Positions 1 to 7,874 of a stretch of DNA of 64,000 nucleotides are shown piece by piece (position 1 is the stretch's first letter; each line of letters starts with the position of its first letter). Made by a program: the position numbers and the translations under genes. Where the stretch lies: the NCBI GenBank assembly GCA_025350465.1, contig JANXXU010000030.1:1-64000 (forward strand), given 5' to 3'. The notes beneath the pieces are model-generated. The model did not search any database, was not told where the DNA came from, and worked only from the letters and a program-made list of their open reading frames with translations. The stretch comes from Alphaproteobacteria bacterium (GTDB lineage: Bacteria; Pseudomonadota; Alphaproteobacteria; Micropepsales; Micropepsaceae).

Positions 1-2
1 AC

Positions 3-65
3 CCCGACTTCGACAAGCTCCGGCCTGACGCGCGTTTCAAAGCCTTGTTGAACGAGGTCCGCTGA
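3..65 (+). CDS. C-terminal end of a gene cut by the left edge (TPR-like tail)
   Basis: Twenty codons are open from the left edge to a TGA stop. The peptide runs PDFDKLRPDARFKALLNEVR. A motif of the form DPxFDxLRxDxRFxxLL is the usual last line of TPR-repeat proteins, often adenylate/guanylate cyclases with C-terminal TPRs. Only this tail is visible, so the domain at the other end is unknown and the family call is an inference from a short motif. Confidence 0.45.
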   Translation, partial: PDFDKLRPDARFKALLNEVR

Positions 66-596
66 AGGAGCCTTCAGAGGCTTGCGAACCTTCATCGAGC
101 GCGGTGATCGTGAGGCGGCGGTGAAAGTCCGCTTGGGGCCATGAAGCGTCCCGGCACCAGTTTTGCCGAGTGGCCTAGTCGATCAAAAGCGGACGTTGGT
201 GCCCCATACGGCGCCGCGGCGGGAATTCGCCGGAAAGCAACATTCGCAATGCGACATCGGTTCCGCGGCGAGGCAGCGTGGGGGCTCGCGCCCGTCGGCC
301 CCACGGCGTGGTCGGAGCTGCGTTCTTTGGCGAACCTGCGGCCGGATCGCCGGGTTCGTCATACGCCGTTTCGCTCGACGCCACTTCGGCGGGCAGCATG
401 CAACGGCAAGGCTCGCCCGCTGGCAAGATGTGTATGAGGAGCGCTCTTATGCTCGATTTTTCAAGCCCTTGCCCTGGCGACCGACCGTCGCCAGACTCCG
501 CGAGCCTAGCTGCCACCTGCCTGATGACAACGATGCCTGAGGCCGACAAAGTGATCGCATCGGACACGACCTCATGCCGCGAGGGGACGGCACGGA
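66..596. other. Intergenic region, no gene recognised
   Basis: About 530 bases between the partial gene and the AraC-type regulator. Several overlapping ORFs exist on both strands, but they are arginine/proline-rich and show no recognisable domain, as expected for GC-rich shadow frames. An 8-base inverted pair (GTCCGCTT near 126, AAGCGGAC near 187) is visible, without a terminator-like T tract. I see no RNA gene. Confidence 0.5.
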
Positions 597-1637
597 ATGC
601 ATGAGCCGACGATCTCCGCTGGATTTGCCCGCGGACTGCTTGAGTTCATCGTATCGAGGGGCGCCAGTCGCGCAGAATTGCTGAGACTATCAGCGATCGA
701 CTGCGACGACTTGGAGAACCAGGACAACAGAATTCCGTTCGCCAAGTACATGTCGCTGATGAGAGCGGGCAAGGAGCTCGCGCGCGATCCCGCCCTTGCC
801 CTTCACTTCGGCGAAGCCTTCGACATGGCGGATTTGTCGATCATCGGGTTGATCGTTCGCGCTTCCGAAACCTTCGTCGAGGCGCTGACGCAGATCAACA
901 GATTTCAGCGGTTGGGCGCCGACCTCAACGGCGCCAATGGCGCGGACGGCTTAGTGATCCAACGCGACGGGGCGCAGGTGTGGGTGGTCGACGCACGTGA
1001 GATCCCACCCGATTTTCCGGAGATCACCGAAGCGTTCTTCGCGCGCGTCCTGTGCGGCATTCGCCGCATCGTCGACGCGCCGGTCGCGAAGGCAATTCAT
1101 TTCGTGCACCGTGCGCCGCCATACAGCGAGGAATACGCCCGCACCTTCCGTGCGCCGGTGGTGTTCGAGAGCGACAAGAACGCGGTGCTGATCGACGACG
1201 TTTGGTTGACGTTCAAGAATCCCTTGTCGTCGCGCTACACATTCGGTGTTCTCAGCGAGCGGGCGGAGACACTGCTTCGCGAGTTCGAGGCGTCCGACAC
1301 AACCAGGGCTCGCGTCGAAAGCTTTCTGATGCCCATCCTGCACACCGGTTGCGCCAACATGCGCAAGGTCGCGGACAAATTGGGCGTCAGCAGCAAGACG
1401 CTCTCCCGTAGACTGAGGGCCGAGGGTGTTACATTCGAGCAGGTGCTCGACGAGCTGCGCCACAGGCTCGCGCTCGACTATTTGAACGGGAAGAAGGTCA
1501 CGGTACACGAGACGGCCTATCTTGTCGGATTTTCGGATGCGGCCACGTTCAGCCGCGCCTTCAAACGCTGGACCGGCTCGAGCCCGGGCTCGATGCGAAC
1601 TGCCGGCAGCCGCGCGGAAGGCCGGCGCCGACGGTAA
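597..1637 (+). CDS. AraC-family transcriptional regulator
   Basis: A 346-residue DNA-binding regulator of the subgroup with an 'arabinose-binding domain of AraC, N-terminal' type sensor region (about residues 15-200). A C-terminal AraC helix-turn-helix pair follows at about 235-335. The second helix-turn-helix carries the hallmark stretch ETAYLVGFSDAATFSRAFKR followed by WTGSSPGSMR. Length is normal for this subgroup (330-350). The ATG at 597 has a GAGGGG Shine-Dalgarno-like stretch upstream. The effector is not evident. The two small membrane-protein genes downstream on the same strand are plausible targets, but no operator was recognised. Confidence 0.9.
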   Translation: MHEPTISAGFARGLLEFIVSRGASRAELLRLSAIDCDDLENQDNRIPFAKYMSLMRAGKELARDPALALHFGEAFDMADLSIIGLIVRASETFVEALTQINRFQRLGADLNGANGADGLVIQRDGAQVWVVDAREIPPDFPEITEAFFARVLCGIRRIVDAPVAKAIHFVHRAPPYSEEYARTFRAPVVFESDKNAVLIDDVWLTFKNPLSSRYTFGVLSERAETLLREFEASDTTRARVESFLMPILHTGCANMRKVADKLGVSSKTLSRRLRAEGVTFEQVLDELRHRLALDYLNGKKVTVHETAYLVGFSDAATFSRAFKRWTGSSPGSMRTAGSRAEGRRRR

Positions 1638-1823
1638 ACGCCGGAAAATTCGTCATCAAGCCGTGTCGCCTAAGGTCATGATCTTGACCGCTAGAGCAAT
1701 GTGCACTCAGACACGCCTCATCTATGGTCGAGCGAGTATTTCTCCCTTGTGTTCGAGCGACATCATGAGCTTCGCCGTGCTTTTGGTCCCGGCCGGAACA
1801 GGCCGATCGGCCCCCAGTCGAGC

Positions 1824-2504
1824 ATGATGCACCCAGCGATCTTGAGCGTTCACATCGGCATGGGGACGCTCGGTGCTCTGTCGGGCGCGTCGGCTTTGGT
1901 GTTCCGCAAGGGGAGTGGGCCGCATCGGGTCGCCGGCACGGTCTTCGTCCTGGCGATGCTGTTCATGGCTGCAAGCGCGTCCGTTCTGGCGGCGATGAAA
2001 TCGCTGCCCGATATGGTCATCGGCGGTCTCCTGACGATCTATTTGATCGCGACGGCATGGATGGCGGCCCGCCGCAAGGACGGCGAAACGGGCGCGTTCG
2101 AGATCGGCGCCTTCGTCGCCGCGCTCGCGTGCGGAATCGGCATTTTCACATTCGCCCTGCTGACCGCCTTCGGGGTGATCAAGGCGAAGAACCCGTACAT
2201 CGCGATCGCTTACTATTCCTTCAGCGGCGTGATGGCGCTCGCCGCCGTCGCCGACTTAAGCGTGATCCTGCGGCGCGGCCTTTCCGGCGCCCAGCGCATT
2301 GCGCGGCATTTGTGGCGGATGTGCCTCGGCCTGATCATCGCCGTCGGCTCGTTTGCGGCGCAAGGCTCCAAGGTGTTGCCGCCCGCAGTGCGCGACCCGC
2401 AAGTGCTCTTCGCATCCATGATCGTCGTTCTCATCGTCATGCTCTATTGGCTCGCGCGCGTCCTGTTCACGAACTGGTACAAGCAAACCGAGCAATCACA
2501 GTAA
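1824..2504 (+). CDS. Multi-pass membrane protein, DUF2306-like
   Basis: A 226-residue hydrophobic protein with about six to seven predicted membrane segments (for example ILSVHIGMGTLGALSGASAL and LFASMIVVLIVMLYWLARV). The architecture, with an early small-residue-rich helix followed by a basic loop FRKGSGPHRVAG, resembles DUF2306/YndJ-type membrane proteins. I chose ATG 1824 because the in-frame extension to 1701 is polar and unlike the rest. No strong ribosome site precedes either start. It lies 18 bases before another small membrane-protein gene, so the two probably form an operon. Function unknown. Confidence 0.75.
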   Translation: MMHPAILSVHIGMGTLGALSGASALVFRKGSGPHRVAGTVFVLAMLFMAASASVLAAMKSLPDMVIGGLLTIYLIATAWMAARRKDGETGAFEIGAFVAALACGIGIFTFALLTAFGVIKAKNPYIAIAYYSFSGVMALAAVADLSVILRRGLSGAQRIARHLWRMCLGLIIAVGSFAAQGSKVLPPAVRDPQVLFASMIVVLIVMLYWLARVLFTNWYKQTEQSQ

Positions 2505-2522
2505 GTTCGATAGGGGCCACTT

Positions 2523-2999
2523 ATGTTGAGCCACATTTTCCCGAAGCAGATCGACAACACATATCGCGGGTACCGGCTTGCGATTTGGCTTCTCGTGCCG
2601 ATTGTCGTCGTGAAGATGATCATGGGCTTCAACATGTTGGTCGACGCGCGCGAGTTGGCTCAAACGGCCGATGGGTTACCGTTGGACTCCTTCGGCGCCT
2701 TGCCTGCCGCGATCATCGTGATGGACTTCAAGACAGGGGGGCTCGAGCGTATCGTGCTCGCCACGCTCGCGCTCGTGGCGTTGCTACGCTATCGGGCGAT
2801 GTTACCCTTGATATACCTCCTGCTCGCGTTCGACGCCGTCGGGCTTATGGTTCTCTGGAAGGCCAACCCCTTGCCCATCGTGAGGAGCTCGGGAGGACCG
2901 TCACTCGGTTTCATGATCAACCTGTCCCTTGCCGCGGCGCTGCTCATCGGCTTCGCGCTGTCCTTGGGGAAGACGGATAAAGGCGCAATGTCCGTTTAG
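2523..2999 (+). CDS. Small four-helix membrane protein of unknown function
   Basis: A 158-residue protein with about four hydrophobic helices (roughly residues 20-40, 60-78, 85-115 and 128-148) and a short basic/acidic N-terminus. An AGGGG sequence about 6 bases before ATG 2523 supports the start. It follows the preceding membrane-protein gene by 18 bases, so co-transcription is likely. I do not recognise a family with confidence. The size and helix pattern resemble the DoxX-like group, but no signature motif is visible. Confidence 0.7.
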   Translation: MLSHIFPKQIDNTYRGYRLAIWLLVPIVVVKMIMGFNMLVDARELAQTADGLPLDSFGALPAAIIVMDFKTGGLERIVLATLALVALLRYRAMLPLIYLLLAFDAVGLMVLWKANPLPIVRSSGGPSLGFMINLSLAAALLIGFALSLGKTDKGAMSV

Positions 3000-3100
3000 G
3001 GCCAATTGCGGACATCGGGTCCGCGCGCTCTCATCGGCACCTATTCGCCGATTGAAGACGTTCTCCTTGACGATGTTGCCATTGCTGATGGACTGACTCG

Positions 3101-3235
3101 CTATGCGCTCGCGGGCGGAAACGGCGGCATCTTGGGATAGGTCGGTAAGCCCTCGTGCATTAGGTGCCATGGGACCGCGGAAGCGACATACAGGTGCAGA
3201 GTTGGTCTCAGGTCCGAGCTGTCATCGAGGGCACC
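3101..3235 (-). pseudogene. Decayed C-terminal remnant of a second GFA-family gene
   Basis: About 44 codons on the minus strand read GALDDSSDLRPTLHLYVASA followed by a VPWH...GLPTYPKMPP segment, then stop at 3101. This matches the usual C-terminal pattern of GFA/CENP-V-fold proteins (A-S-L-D-D...P..H.YV.....W....DGLP.YP.MP). No cysteine-rich N-terminal half is in frame upstream, where the sequence is interrupted. The intact GFA gene at 3403-3741 lies immediately upstream in the same orientation. The remnant may be a tandem copy or the displaced tail of a longer ancestor. Confidence 0.55.
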
Positions 3236-3402
3236 CAGCCCACTTGACGCCGACGCGGATAGCGAGCGATCGGATAGCGCAGTCGGAGCGCACCACCGGA
3301 TGAAAGGTCGCGAGCAGCTCGACCATGGTCCGTCGTGCGCGCGGAGCGGATATCTGTCGACGTGGCGGCGGCGAAGAACGAGCGTATTTTGGACGAGCGG
3401 TT

Positions 3403-3741
3403 CTAATCGGGACCGGAGGTTTTGAGCACGCGTGCGGCGGCGAGGACTTCCGGATCCATCATGCGCGCGTTGACGCCCATGCGGTCGAACGTTTTGTCGG
3501 CCGCCGTCCAATGGGTCGAGCACGCGCAAATCTTGCAGCTGTGAAACTCGATCATCTTGTCGCCCCACATGTAAATCGACGTGGCGCCCGACGGCGGGAG
3601 GACGCGCACTTGCTTTGGTGAGTAGTAAGCCCAGAGCGCACCCTTGCGCCGGCAGATCGAGCAAGCGCAATCGTTGACCGTGTCGGGCGCGGTTTCGATT
3701 TCCATCTGGACTGCGCCGCAGTGGCAGGAGGCTTTGATCAT
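3403..3741 (-). CDS. GFA / CENP-V-domain zinc protein
   Basis: A 112-residue protein of the family named after glutathione-dependent formaldehyde-activating enzyme. The metal-binding cysteines are in place: C6 and C8 in SCHCGA, C25/C27/C30 in CACSIC, and C69/C72/C74 in SCKICAC. These are the family's structural and catalytic zinc ligands. Most members have no proven enzyme activity, so formaldehyde chemistry should not be assumed. A GGAG Shine-Dalgarno precedes the ATG at 3741. A GTTC-N7-GTTC element sits 45-59 bases upstream, suggesting possible LexA control. A decayed second copy lies downstream. Confidence 0.85.
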   Translation of the reverse strand: MIKASCHCGAVQMEIETAPDTVNDCACSICRRKGALWAYYSPKQVRVLPPSGATSIYMWGDKMIEFHSCKICACSTHWTAADKTFDRMGVNARMMDPEVLAAARVLKTSGPD

Positions 3742-3785
3742 TGGCTCACTCCGTTTCCCTCATTCCTTGCATCGAACTCTGTTGT

Positions 3786-3800
3786 GTTCTATATATGTTC
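3786..3800. promoter_or_regulatory. LexA-type SOS box (GTTC-N7-GTTC)
   Basis: The sequence GTTCTATATATGTTC is a perfect match to the direct-repeat LexA site of Alphaproteobacteria (GTTC, seven bases, GTTC). Its AT-rich spacer is TATATAT, which could also serve as a -10. It lies 45 bases upstream of the GFA gene start, in the region expected for its promoter. No DNA-repair gene is adjacent. The match is seen directly; regulation is inferred. Confidence 0.55.
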
Positions 3801-3841
3801 TCATGCGTTGTTGACGCCGCGTCGGCGTCGCCGAGCGTTCT

Positions 3842-3864
3842 TTGACATTGTGAATCCGGATTCA
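3842..3864 (+). promoter_or_regulatory. TTGACA element followed by a 14-base perfect palindrome
   Basis: TTGACA at 3842-3847 is followed three bases later by TGAATCCGGATTCA (3851-3864), a perfect palindrome positioned where a promoter spacer would be. No good -10 follows at 17 bases. The wider stretch GTTCTTTGACATTGTGAAT also resembles the boxA-like leader sequences found before alphaproteobacterial rRNA genes, but no rRNA gene follows. Could be an operator or a relic. Confidence 0.35.
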
Positions 3865-4176
3865 ATGGTTGTCGCGACCGAAAGCGCGGTGTGTGCCCCT
3901 TTTTATGCCCCGGCGCGGCCGCGAAGGGTTTGGGGTCTGATTTGAAACACCGATCGGGACCCATCAGTGCAATCCGGCTCGACGGAGTGCGGGCCTGTTG
4001 CAAGAGGGTCGCTGTATTTTTCGATTTTTTACAGCGGGATACAGCGGGACGTTGGCATCGGAGCCACTGTAAGAAAGAGCGGGCGGGTGCCTTAGCGATC
4101 ACTGCCGCGACAGCCTCGCTTTGCGTTCTGACCGGATCAAGAGCGTTGGCTGATCAACTGCCTGCTACCAAAAACC
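3865..4176. other. Gene-poor stretch, nothing recognised
   Basis: No convincing coding region. An ORF of about 114 codons (3891-4235) runs through it, but it has no recognisable domain and ends inside the repeat cluster. A short tandem-like pair TACAGCGGGA occurs twice near 4030-4050. Base composition is less GC-rich than the flanking core genes. Confidence 0.4.
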
Positions 4177-4252
4177 TCAATGGAATCAACGCTGTAACGG
4201 GTTGTAACGGCTGTGTAACGGCAATATCTCAATGAAATCAACGTTGTAACGG
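4177..4252. repeat. Imperfect 24-base direct repeat with clustered TGTAACGG motifs
   Basis: Two copies of TCAATGRAATCAACGYTGTAACGG (4177-4200 and 4229-4252) differ at two positions only. Between them TGTAACGG occurs twice more, giving four copies of the octamer in 76 bases, and a variant TGCAACGG follows. No recombinase, replication protein or CRISPR gene is adjacent. It could be a protein-binding iteron array or a relic of a mobile element. Confidence 0.6.
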
Positions 4253-4434
4253 ATGCAACGGGTAAAGAGGGGGGTGTCATTCGCAATTCGCAACTGGCCT
4301 TTGGCTTTCCTGCGCGGCGCAGACGTTCTTCTTGGCTGTTTTCACGTTGAGCGTTGGTGGCGCCGGTTAGCGCTGATGGGCAGCCAATCTCAACCGACCG
4401 AGGTGGAAAACGGAAAGGCCGCTATGGTGACTGG

Positions 4435-4818
4435 ATGGAAGTTGATCTTGCTCAGTTAGCCGACGACGTCAGGGACGGCCTCGCCGCATATGAGATTCCA
4501 GAGCGCCATCCCGACGCCCTCGGCACACCTCTATCGCCAGAATGGTACAAGGGTCGTCTGGCTGAAATGCGAGCTGCGCTCGTTAATCCTCGTTGGATCA
4601 GGATGCGCGACCAAGACGCCAAGTCCGGTCTGTTGGTGATCCTGGACGTTGTGTTGGTGGCCGATGATGGGGATGGAAGCCTCGTTGTGTTTGATCCGCA
4701 GGCTGATGGCGAGTTCGCGCTCGCGGTCCGTGACCCCGATCAGGTTTTGTCGCGCGGCATCAATGTCGTGTCCTGCGGCGTTCGTGGTGACGCGGTAGGA
4801 TGTTTCCTTTCACGTTAG
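4435..4818 (+). CDS. Hypothetical protein
   Basis: A 127-residue acidic soluble protein starting MEVDLAQLADDVRDGL, with no recognised domain. The middle part has the look of a small alpha/beta fold: a hydrophobic strand-like stretch LLVILDVVLVADDGDGSLVV followed by FDPQADGEFALAV. An in-frame upstream extension to 4354 is possible, but ATG 4435 begins the part that looks protein-like. Ribosome site weak. It lies alone downstream of the TGTAACGG repeats and convergent with radC, which fits an accessory gene in a small island. It could be spurious. Confidence 0.5.
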   Translation: MEVDLAQLADDVRDGLAAYEIPERHPDALGTPLSPEWYKGRLAEMRAALVNPRWIRMRDQDAKSGLLVILDVVLVADDGDGSLVVFDPQADGEFALAVRDPDQVLSRGINVVSCGVRGDAVGCFLSR

Positions 4819-4884
4819 GCTCCCGCCACTCAGGTCGAAAGAGAGCCCACTCCATCCTGCCCACGCTTAACGTGAATTGAGCAT

Positions 4885-5598
4885 CTACATCAGGCCCAAT
4901 TGCTTGAGGCTCGCGTGGCGATCCTTGCCGATGATGAGGTGATCGTGGACCGCGACGCCGAGCAGACGCGCGGCCTCGATGATTTCCTTCGTCATCTCGA
5001 TATCGGAGCGTGACGGCGTCGGATCGCCGCTTGGGTGATTGTGCACGAGGATGATCGCAGAGGCGCCGAGCTCGAGGGCGCGTTTGACGACTTCGCGTGT
5101 ATAGACGGGCGTGTGGTCGACGGTGCCGCGGCCTTGCACCTCGTCCTTCAAGAGCTTGTTCTTGCGATCGAGAAAAAGCACGCGGAACTGTTCGTTGATC
5201 TCGTTTGCCATCTTCTTGGTGCAGTAGTCGATCAGAGCGCTCCACGACGACAAAGTCTCCCGGACGACCGCCTTTTGTTTTGCGGTGCGCGCGAGGAAGG
5301 TGCGGATCAGCGCGATGTGATCGGCAACGGCGTCGCCGACACCCGGAATCTGCTTCAAGCGTTCGCGCGAGGCCGCAAGCAGCGAGGCAAAGTTGCCGTC
5401 GAACTCGTCGAGCAATGTCTTAGCAAGAGGCTTGGTATCTTGGCGCGGGATGATCGCGAACAGAAACAACTCCAAGAGTTCATAATCGGGTAAGGCGTCT
5501 TCGCCGCCTTCGCGCAAGCGCTCGCGCAGGCGGTCGCGGTGGCCGAGGTAATGCGGAGCCTCGGGCGGCGCCGCGTCAGAAAGGCCGCGCTTGGCCAT
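4885..5598 (-). CDS. radC: RadC-family JAB/MPN-domain protein
   Basis: A 237-residue protein of the RadC (YeeS/JAB) family. An N-terminal helix-hairpin-helix-like part ([12 protein letters not shown], residues 84-95) is followed by a JAMM metalloprotease-like domain with H186, H188 and D199 in [14 protein letters not shown]. The family's old link to DNA repair was withdrawn for E. coli, and its true role is unsettled. It starts one base into the stop of map (TGATG overlap), so it is translationally coupled to map, an arrangement common in Alphaproteobacteria. Confidence 0.92.
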   Translation of the reverse strand: MAKRGLSDAAPPEAPHYLGHRDRLRERLREGGEDALPDYELLELFLFAIIPRQDTKPLAKTLLDEFDGNFASLLAASRERLKQIPGVGDAVADHIALIRTFLARTAKQKAVVRETLSSWSALIDYCTKKMANEINEQFRVLFLDRKNKLLKDEVQGRGTVDHTPVYTREVVKRALELGASAIILVHNHPSGDPTPSRSDIEMTKEIIEAARLLGVAVHDHLIIGKDRHASLKQLGLM

Positions 5599-6419
5599 CA
5601 GGTATAGGGCGGTTTGTTGAGATTGGTCGGCGACGTCGTGAAGATCTCGACGCCCGTGCCGGTCACGCCGACCGTGTGTTCGAATTGAGCGGAGAGCGAG
5701 CGATCCTTCGTGACTGCCGTCCAGCCGTCCGATTTCAGCTTCACGCCGATCTTCCCGGCGTTGATCATCGGCTCAACCGTGAAGATCATGCCTTCGCGCA
5801 GGACGACGCCGCTGCCGGCGCGGCCATAGTGCAGAATGTTCGGCGCATCATGGAAGACGCGCCCGACGCCGTGACCGCAAAAGTCGCGTACGACGGAATA
5901 GGAATGCGCCTCGGCATAGGCTTGAATGGCGTGTCCGATGTCGCCGGTCGTGGCTCCCGGCTTGACCGCGGCAATGCCGCGCATCATCGCCTCATAGGTG
6001 ACGTCGACCAACCGGCGCGCCCGCAACGCCGGGTCGCCAACCAGATACATGCGGCTCGTATCGCCGTGCCAGCCGTCGACAATGGCCGTCACGTCGACAT
6101 TCATGATGTCGCCCTCTTTCAACGGCTTGTCGTTCGGGATGCCGTGACAGACGACTTCGTTGAGCGAGGTGCAGCTCGAATGGCGATAACCGCGATAGAA
6201 GATCGTCGCCGGAATGGCGCCGGAGGCGATGACGAAATCATAGATCATGCGGTCGAGTGCCGCTGTCGTAACGCCGGGCGCCACTTCACGCGCGACCATG
6301 TCGAGACAGGCCGCTGCTATCCGGCCGGCCTTGCGCATGCCTGCAAGACCCTCGGCGCCGTGCAACTTGATCGTGCCTGCGGAGCGGGTTGTGGTGGTAC
6401 CTGCGGGGACATAGCTCAT
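5598..6419 (-). CDS. map: Methionine aminopeptidase, type I
   Basis: A 273-residue cytosolic metallo-enzyme that removes the initiator methionine from nascent proteins. All catalytic residues are visible: H92 (EVVCHG), metal ligands D109 (NVDV) and D120 (HGDTSR), H183 (GHGVG), E216 (VEPM) and E247 (FEHTV). Length fits type I enzymes (about 250-275); the N-terminal 20 residues are a variable extension. It is the first gene of a map-radC pair, and the divergent molybdopterin-domain gene starts 72 bases away. Confidence 0.96.
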   Translation of the reverse strand: MSYVPAGTTTTRSAGTIKLHGAEGLAGMRKAGRIAAACLDMVAREVAPGVTTAALDRMIYDFVIASGAIPATIFYRGYRHSSCTSLNEVVCHGIPNDKPLKEGDIMNVDVTAIVDGWHGDTSRMYLVGDPALRARRLVDVTYEAMMRGIAAVKPGATTGDIGHAIQAYAEAHSYSVVRDFCGHGVGRVFHDAPNILHYGRAGSGVVLREGMIFTVEPMINAGKIGVKLKSDGWTAVTKDRSLSAQFEHTVGVTGTGVEIFTTSPTNLNKPPYT

Positions 6420-6490
6420 GCGTGGGAATTCCTGGTGCTCAGAGGCTCGTTCTTGACATATTCCGGCATGATATAGGAGGGGTCTAACAA

Positions 6491-7291
6491 TTGGCTAATG
6501 ACCGGTTTGAACCCGTGATCGAAGCGCAACCGACCCGCCTGCGTGGTGCCGCCGTTCTGGTGATCGGCGATGAGATCCTGTCGGGGCGGACCCAAGACAC
6601 GAACACGGGCTATATCGCGCGGTGGCTCGGCCAGCTCGGCATTCCGGTCCGCGAAGCGCGCACTGTGAGCGACGTCGAGGCTGAAATCGTCGCCGCCGTC
6701 AGGGCGTTGAGCGCGCGCTATGACTATGTGTTCACGACCGGCGGCATCGGGCCGACGCATGACGATATAACGGCCGACAGCATGGCCCGCGCCTTTGAAA
6801 CGGGCATCGACTATCACCCGATCGCGTTCGCCGAGCTTGCCGCGCGTTACACCGCAAGCCAGATCGGCACGTTCAACGAGGCTCGCCAGCGCATGGCGCG
6901 CGTTCCGTTCGGCGCCTCGCTCGTGCGCAACGCGATGTCGGTCGCGCCCGGGTTCCAGATTGGTAATGTCTTCGTGATGGCCGGTATTCCGGCCGTCATG
7001 CAGTCGATGCTTGAGGATATCCGCCCGCGGCTGGTTGCCGGGGCCAAGCTGACATCGCGAACGCTCAGCGTTTACCTTGGCGAGGGGCGTATCGCTAAGG
7101 GGCTTGCCGCGGTTCAGAAGCAATTCCCGGACGTGCCGCTGGGGAGTTATCCCTTTATGCGCGAAGGGAAATACGGGACAAGCCTCGTCGCTCGAGGAAA
7201 CAACGAGGATCGGCTGGCCGCGGCCGCAGAAGCACTGAAGTTAATGGTCCGGGAAGCCGGCGGAGAGCCCCTGGAAGGCGAACCGGTGTGA
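6491..7291 (+). CDS. Competence/damage-inducible-type molybdopterin-binding domain protein
   Basis: A 266-residue protein with a MoCF/MoaB-like molybdopterin-binding fold (COG1058). The signature stretches are VLVIGDEILSGRTQDTNTGY near the N-terminus and TTGGIGPTHDD around residue 80. It lacks the C-terminal CinA deamidase domain, so it belongs to the short form common in Alphaproteobacteria, whose substrate is uncertain. The start is TTG at 6491: an AGGAGG Shine-Dalgarno at 6475-6480 is 10 bases upstream, and the only nearby ATG (6498) is out of frame. It is divergent from map. Confidence 0.88.
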   Translation: MANDRFEPVIEAQPTRLRGAAVLVIGDEILSGRTQDTNTGYIARWLGQLGIPVREARTVSDVEAEIVAAVRALSARYDYVFTTGGIGPTHDDITADSMARAFETGIDYHPIAFAELAARYTASQIGTFNEARQRMARVPFGASLVRNAMSVAPGFQIGNVFVMAGIPAVMQSMLEDIRPRLVAGAKLTSRTLSVYLGEGRIAKGLAAVQKQFPDVPLGSYPFMREGKYGTSLVARGNNEDRLAAAAEALKLMVREAGGEPLEGEPV

Positions 7292-7342
7292 CGGGAAAGT
7301 CGCCGTTTTCCTGCCACCTGTCGCAAAAATGTTGATGATTTT

Positions 7343-7431
7343 CCCCGCCGCTTCGCTACAGTCGAGGCGGGGATATCGTGCGAAGGGACCAACCCCGGGT
7401 GGAGATGGGTCCCAGACGCCTCACGATGAGG
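7343..7431 (+). other. Structured leader with three hairpins upstream of a small secreted-protein gene
   Basis: Three successive inverted repeats lie in the 170 bases before ATG 7461. They are CCCCGCC/GGCGGGG (7343-7349 with 7366-7372), GGGACC/GGTCCC (7385-7390 with 7408-7413) and CCTCA-CGA-TGAGG (7419-7431). None has a T tract. I do not recognise a known riboswitch. The region could stabilise or regulate the short mRNA. Confidence 0.4.
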
Positions 7432-7460
7432 GGCATCGGTTCTTAGGGAGTGAAACGACA

Positions 7461-7715
7461 ATGAAATTGCATTCGGTTCTCGGGCTTAGCGCGGCGGCGA
7501 TGATCGCTGTGACCAGCATTGCAGCGGCGGCGGGCTTGGACGCTGACCGCGCGAACTACTTCAAAGCGGGCAAGCACCAGGTTTACGTTTGGTGCACCGG
7601 CGGTGCGGCCGACTCTTCTGTTTCGGTCGATGCGGCGAACGCTTCAGACGCGATCAAGAAGGCAGTCGCCGGCAAAGCGAATTGCTGGGGCGTCTGGCAA
7701 GGCTTGAACACCTAA
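7461..7715 (+). CDS. Small secreted protein of unknown function
   Basis: An 84-residue protein with a clear Sec signal peptide (MKLHSVLGLSAAAMIAVTSI, cleavage probably after AAA around residue 24). The mature part has about 60 residues and two cysteines (VWCTGG and ANCWGVW) that could form a periplasmic disulfide. GGGAG lies upstream of ATG 7461, and the gene ends at a strong terminator, so it is monocistronic. No family recognised with confidence. The tight WC/CW spacing and high small-residue content suggest a compact periplasmic fold. Confidence 0.75.
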   Translation: MKLHSVLGLSAAAMIAVTSIAAAAGLDADRANYFKAGKHQVYVWCTGGAADSSVSVDAANASDAIKKAVAGKANCWGVWQGLNT

Positions 7716-7754
7716 CCTCGCGCGTCGCTGATTGAAGCGAAGCGGGACGAGTTT

Positions 7755-7782
7755 GCGGCGGCTGGCGACGGCCGCCGCTTTT
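7755..7782 (+). terminator. Rho-independent terminator after the small secreted-protein gene
   Basis: Stem GCGGCGGC (7755-7762) pairs with GCCGCCGC (7771-7778) around an 8-base loop and is followed directly by TTTT. Confidence 0.8.
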
Positions 7783-7874
7783 CTGCGTTCGAAAATTCAT
7801 CTGGGGCTCGGCGAGCCGCGCGGCTTGCGCGGGCGATGCGTCTATCCCAACTTGCCGCCATTCGCGCGCGTCGG

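Noticed and set aside
1701-1823. Long upstream start for the 1.8 kb membrane protein
   Set aside because: The added residues are polar and unlike the rest of the protein, and no ribosome site precedes 1701.
3891-4235. 114-codon ORF in the gene-poor region
   Set aside because: Ends inside the repeat cluster, mixed composition, no domain, no clear ribosome site.
4177-4252. CRISPR array
   Set aside because: Only two long repeat copies with a short spacer, unequal octamer spacing and no cas genes.
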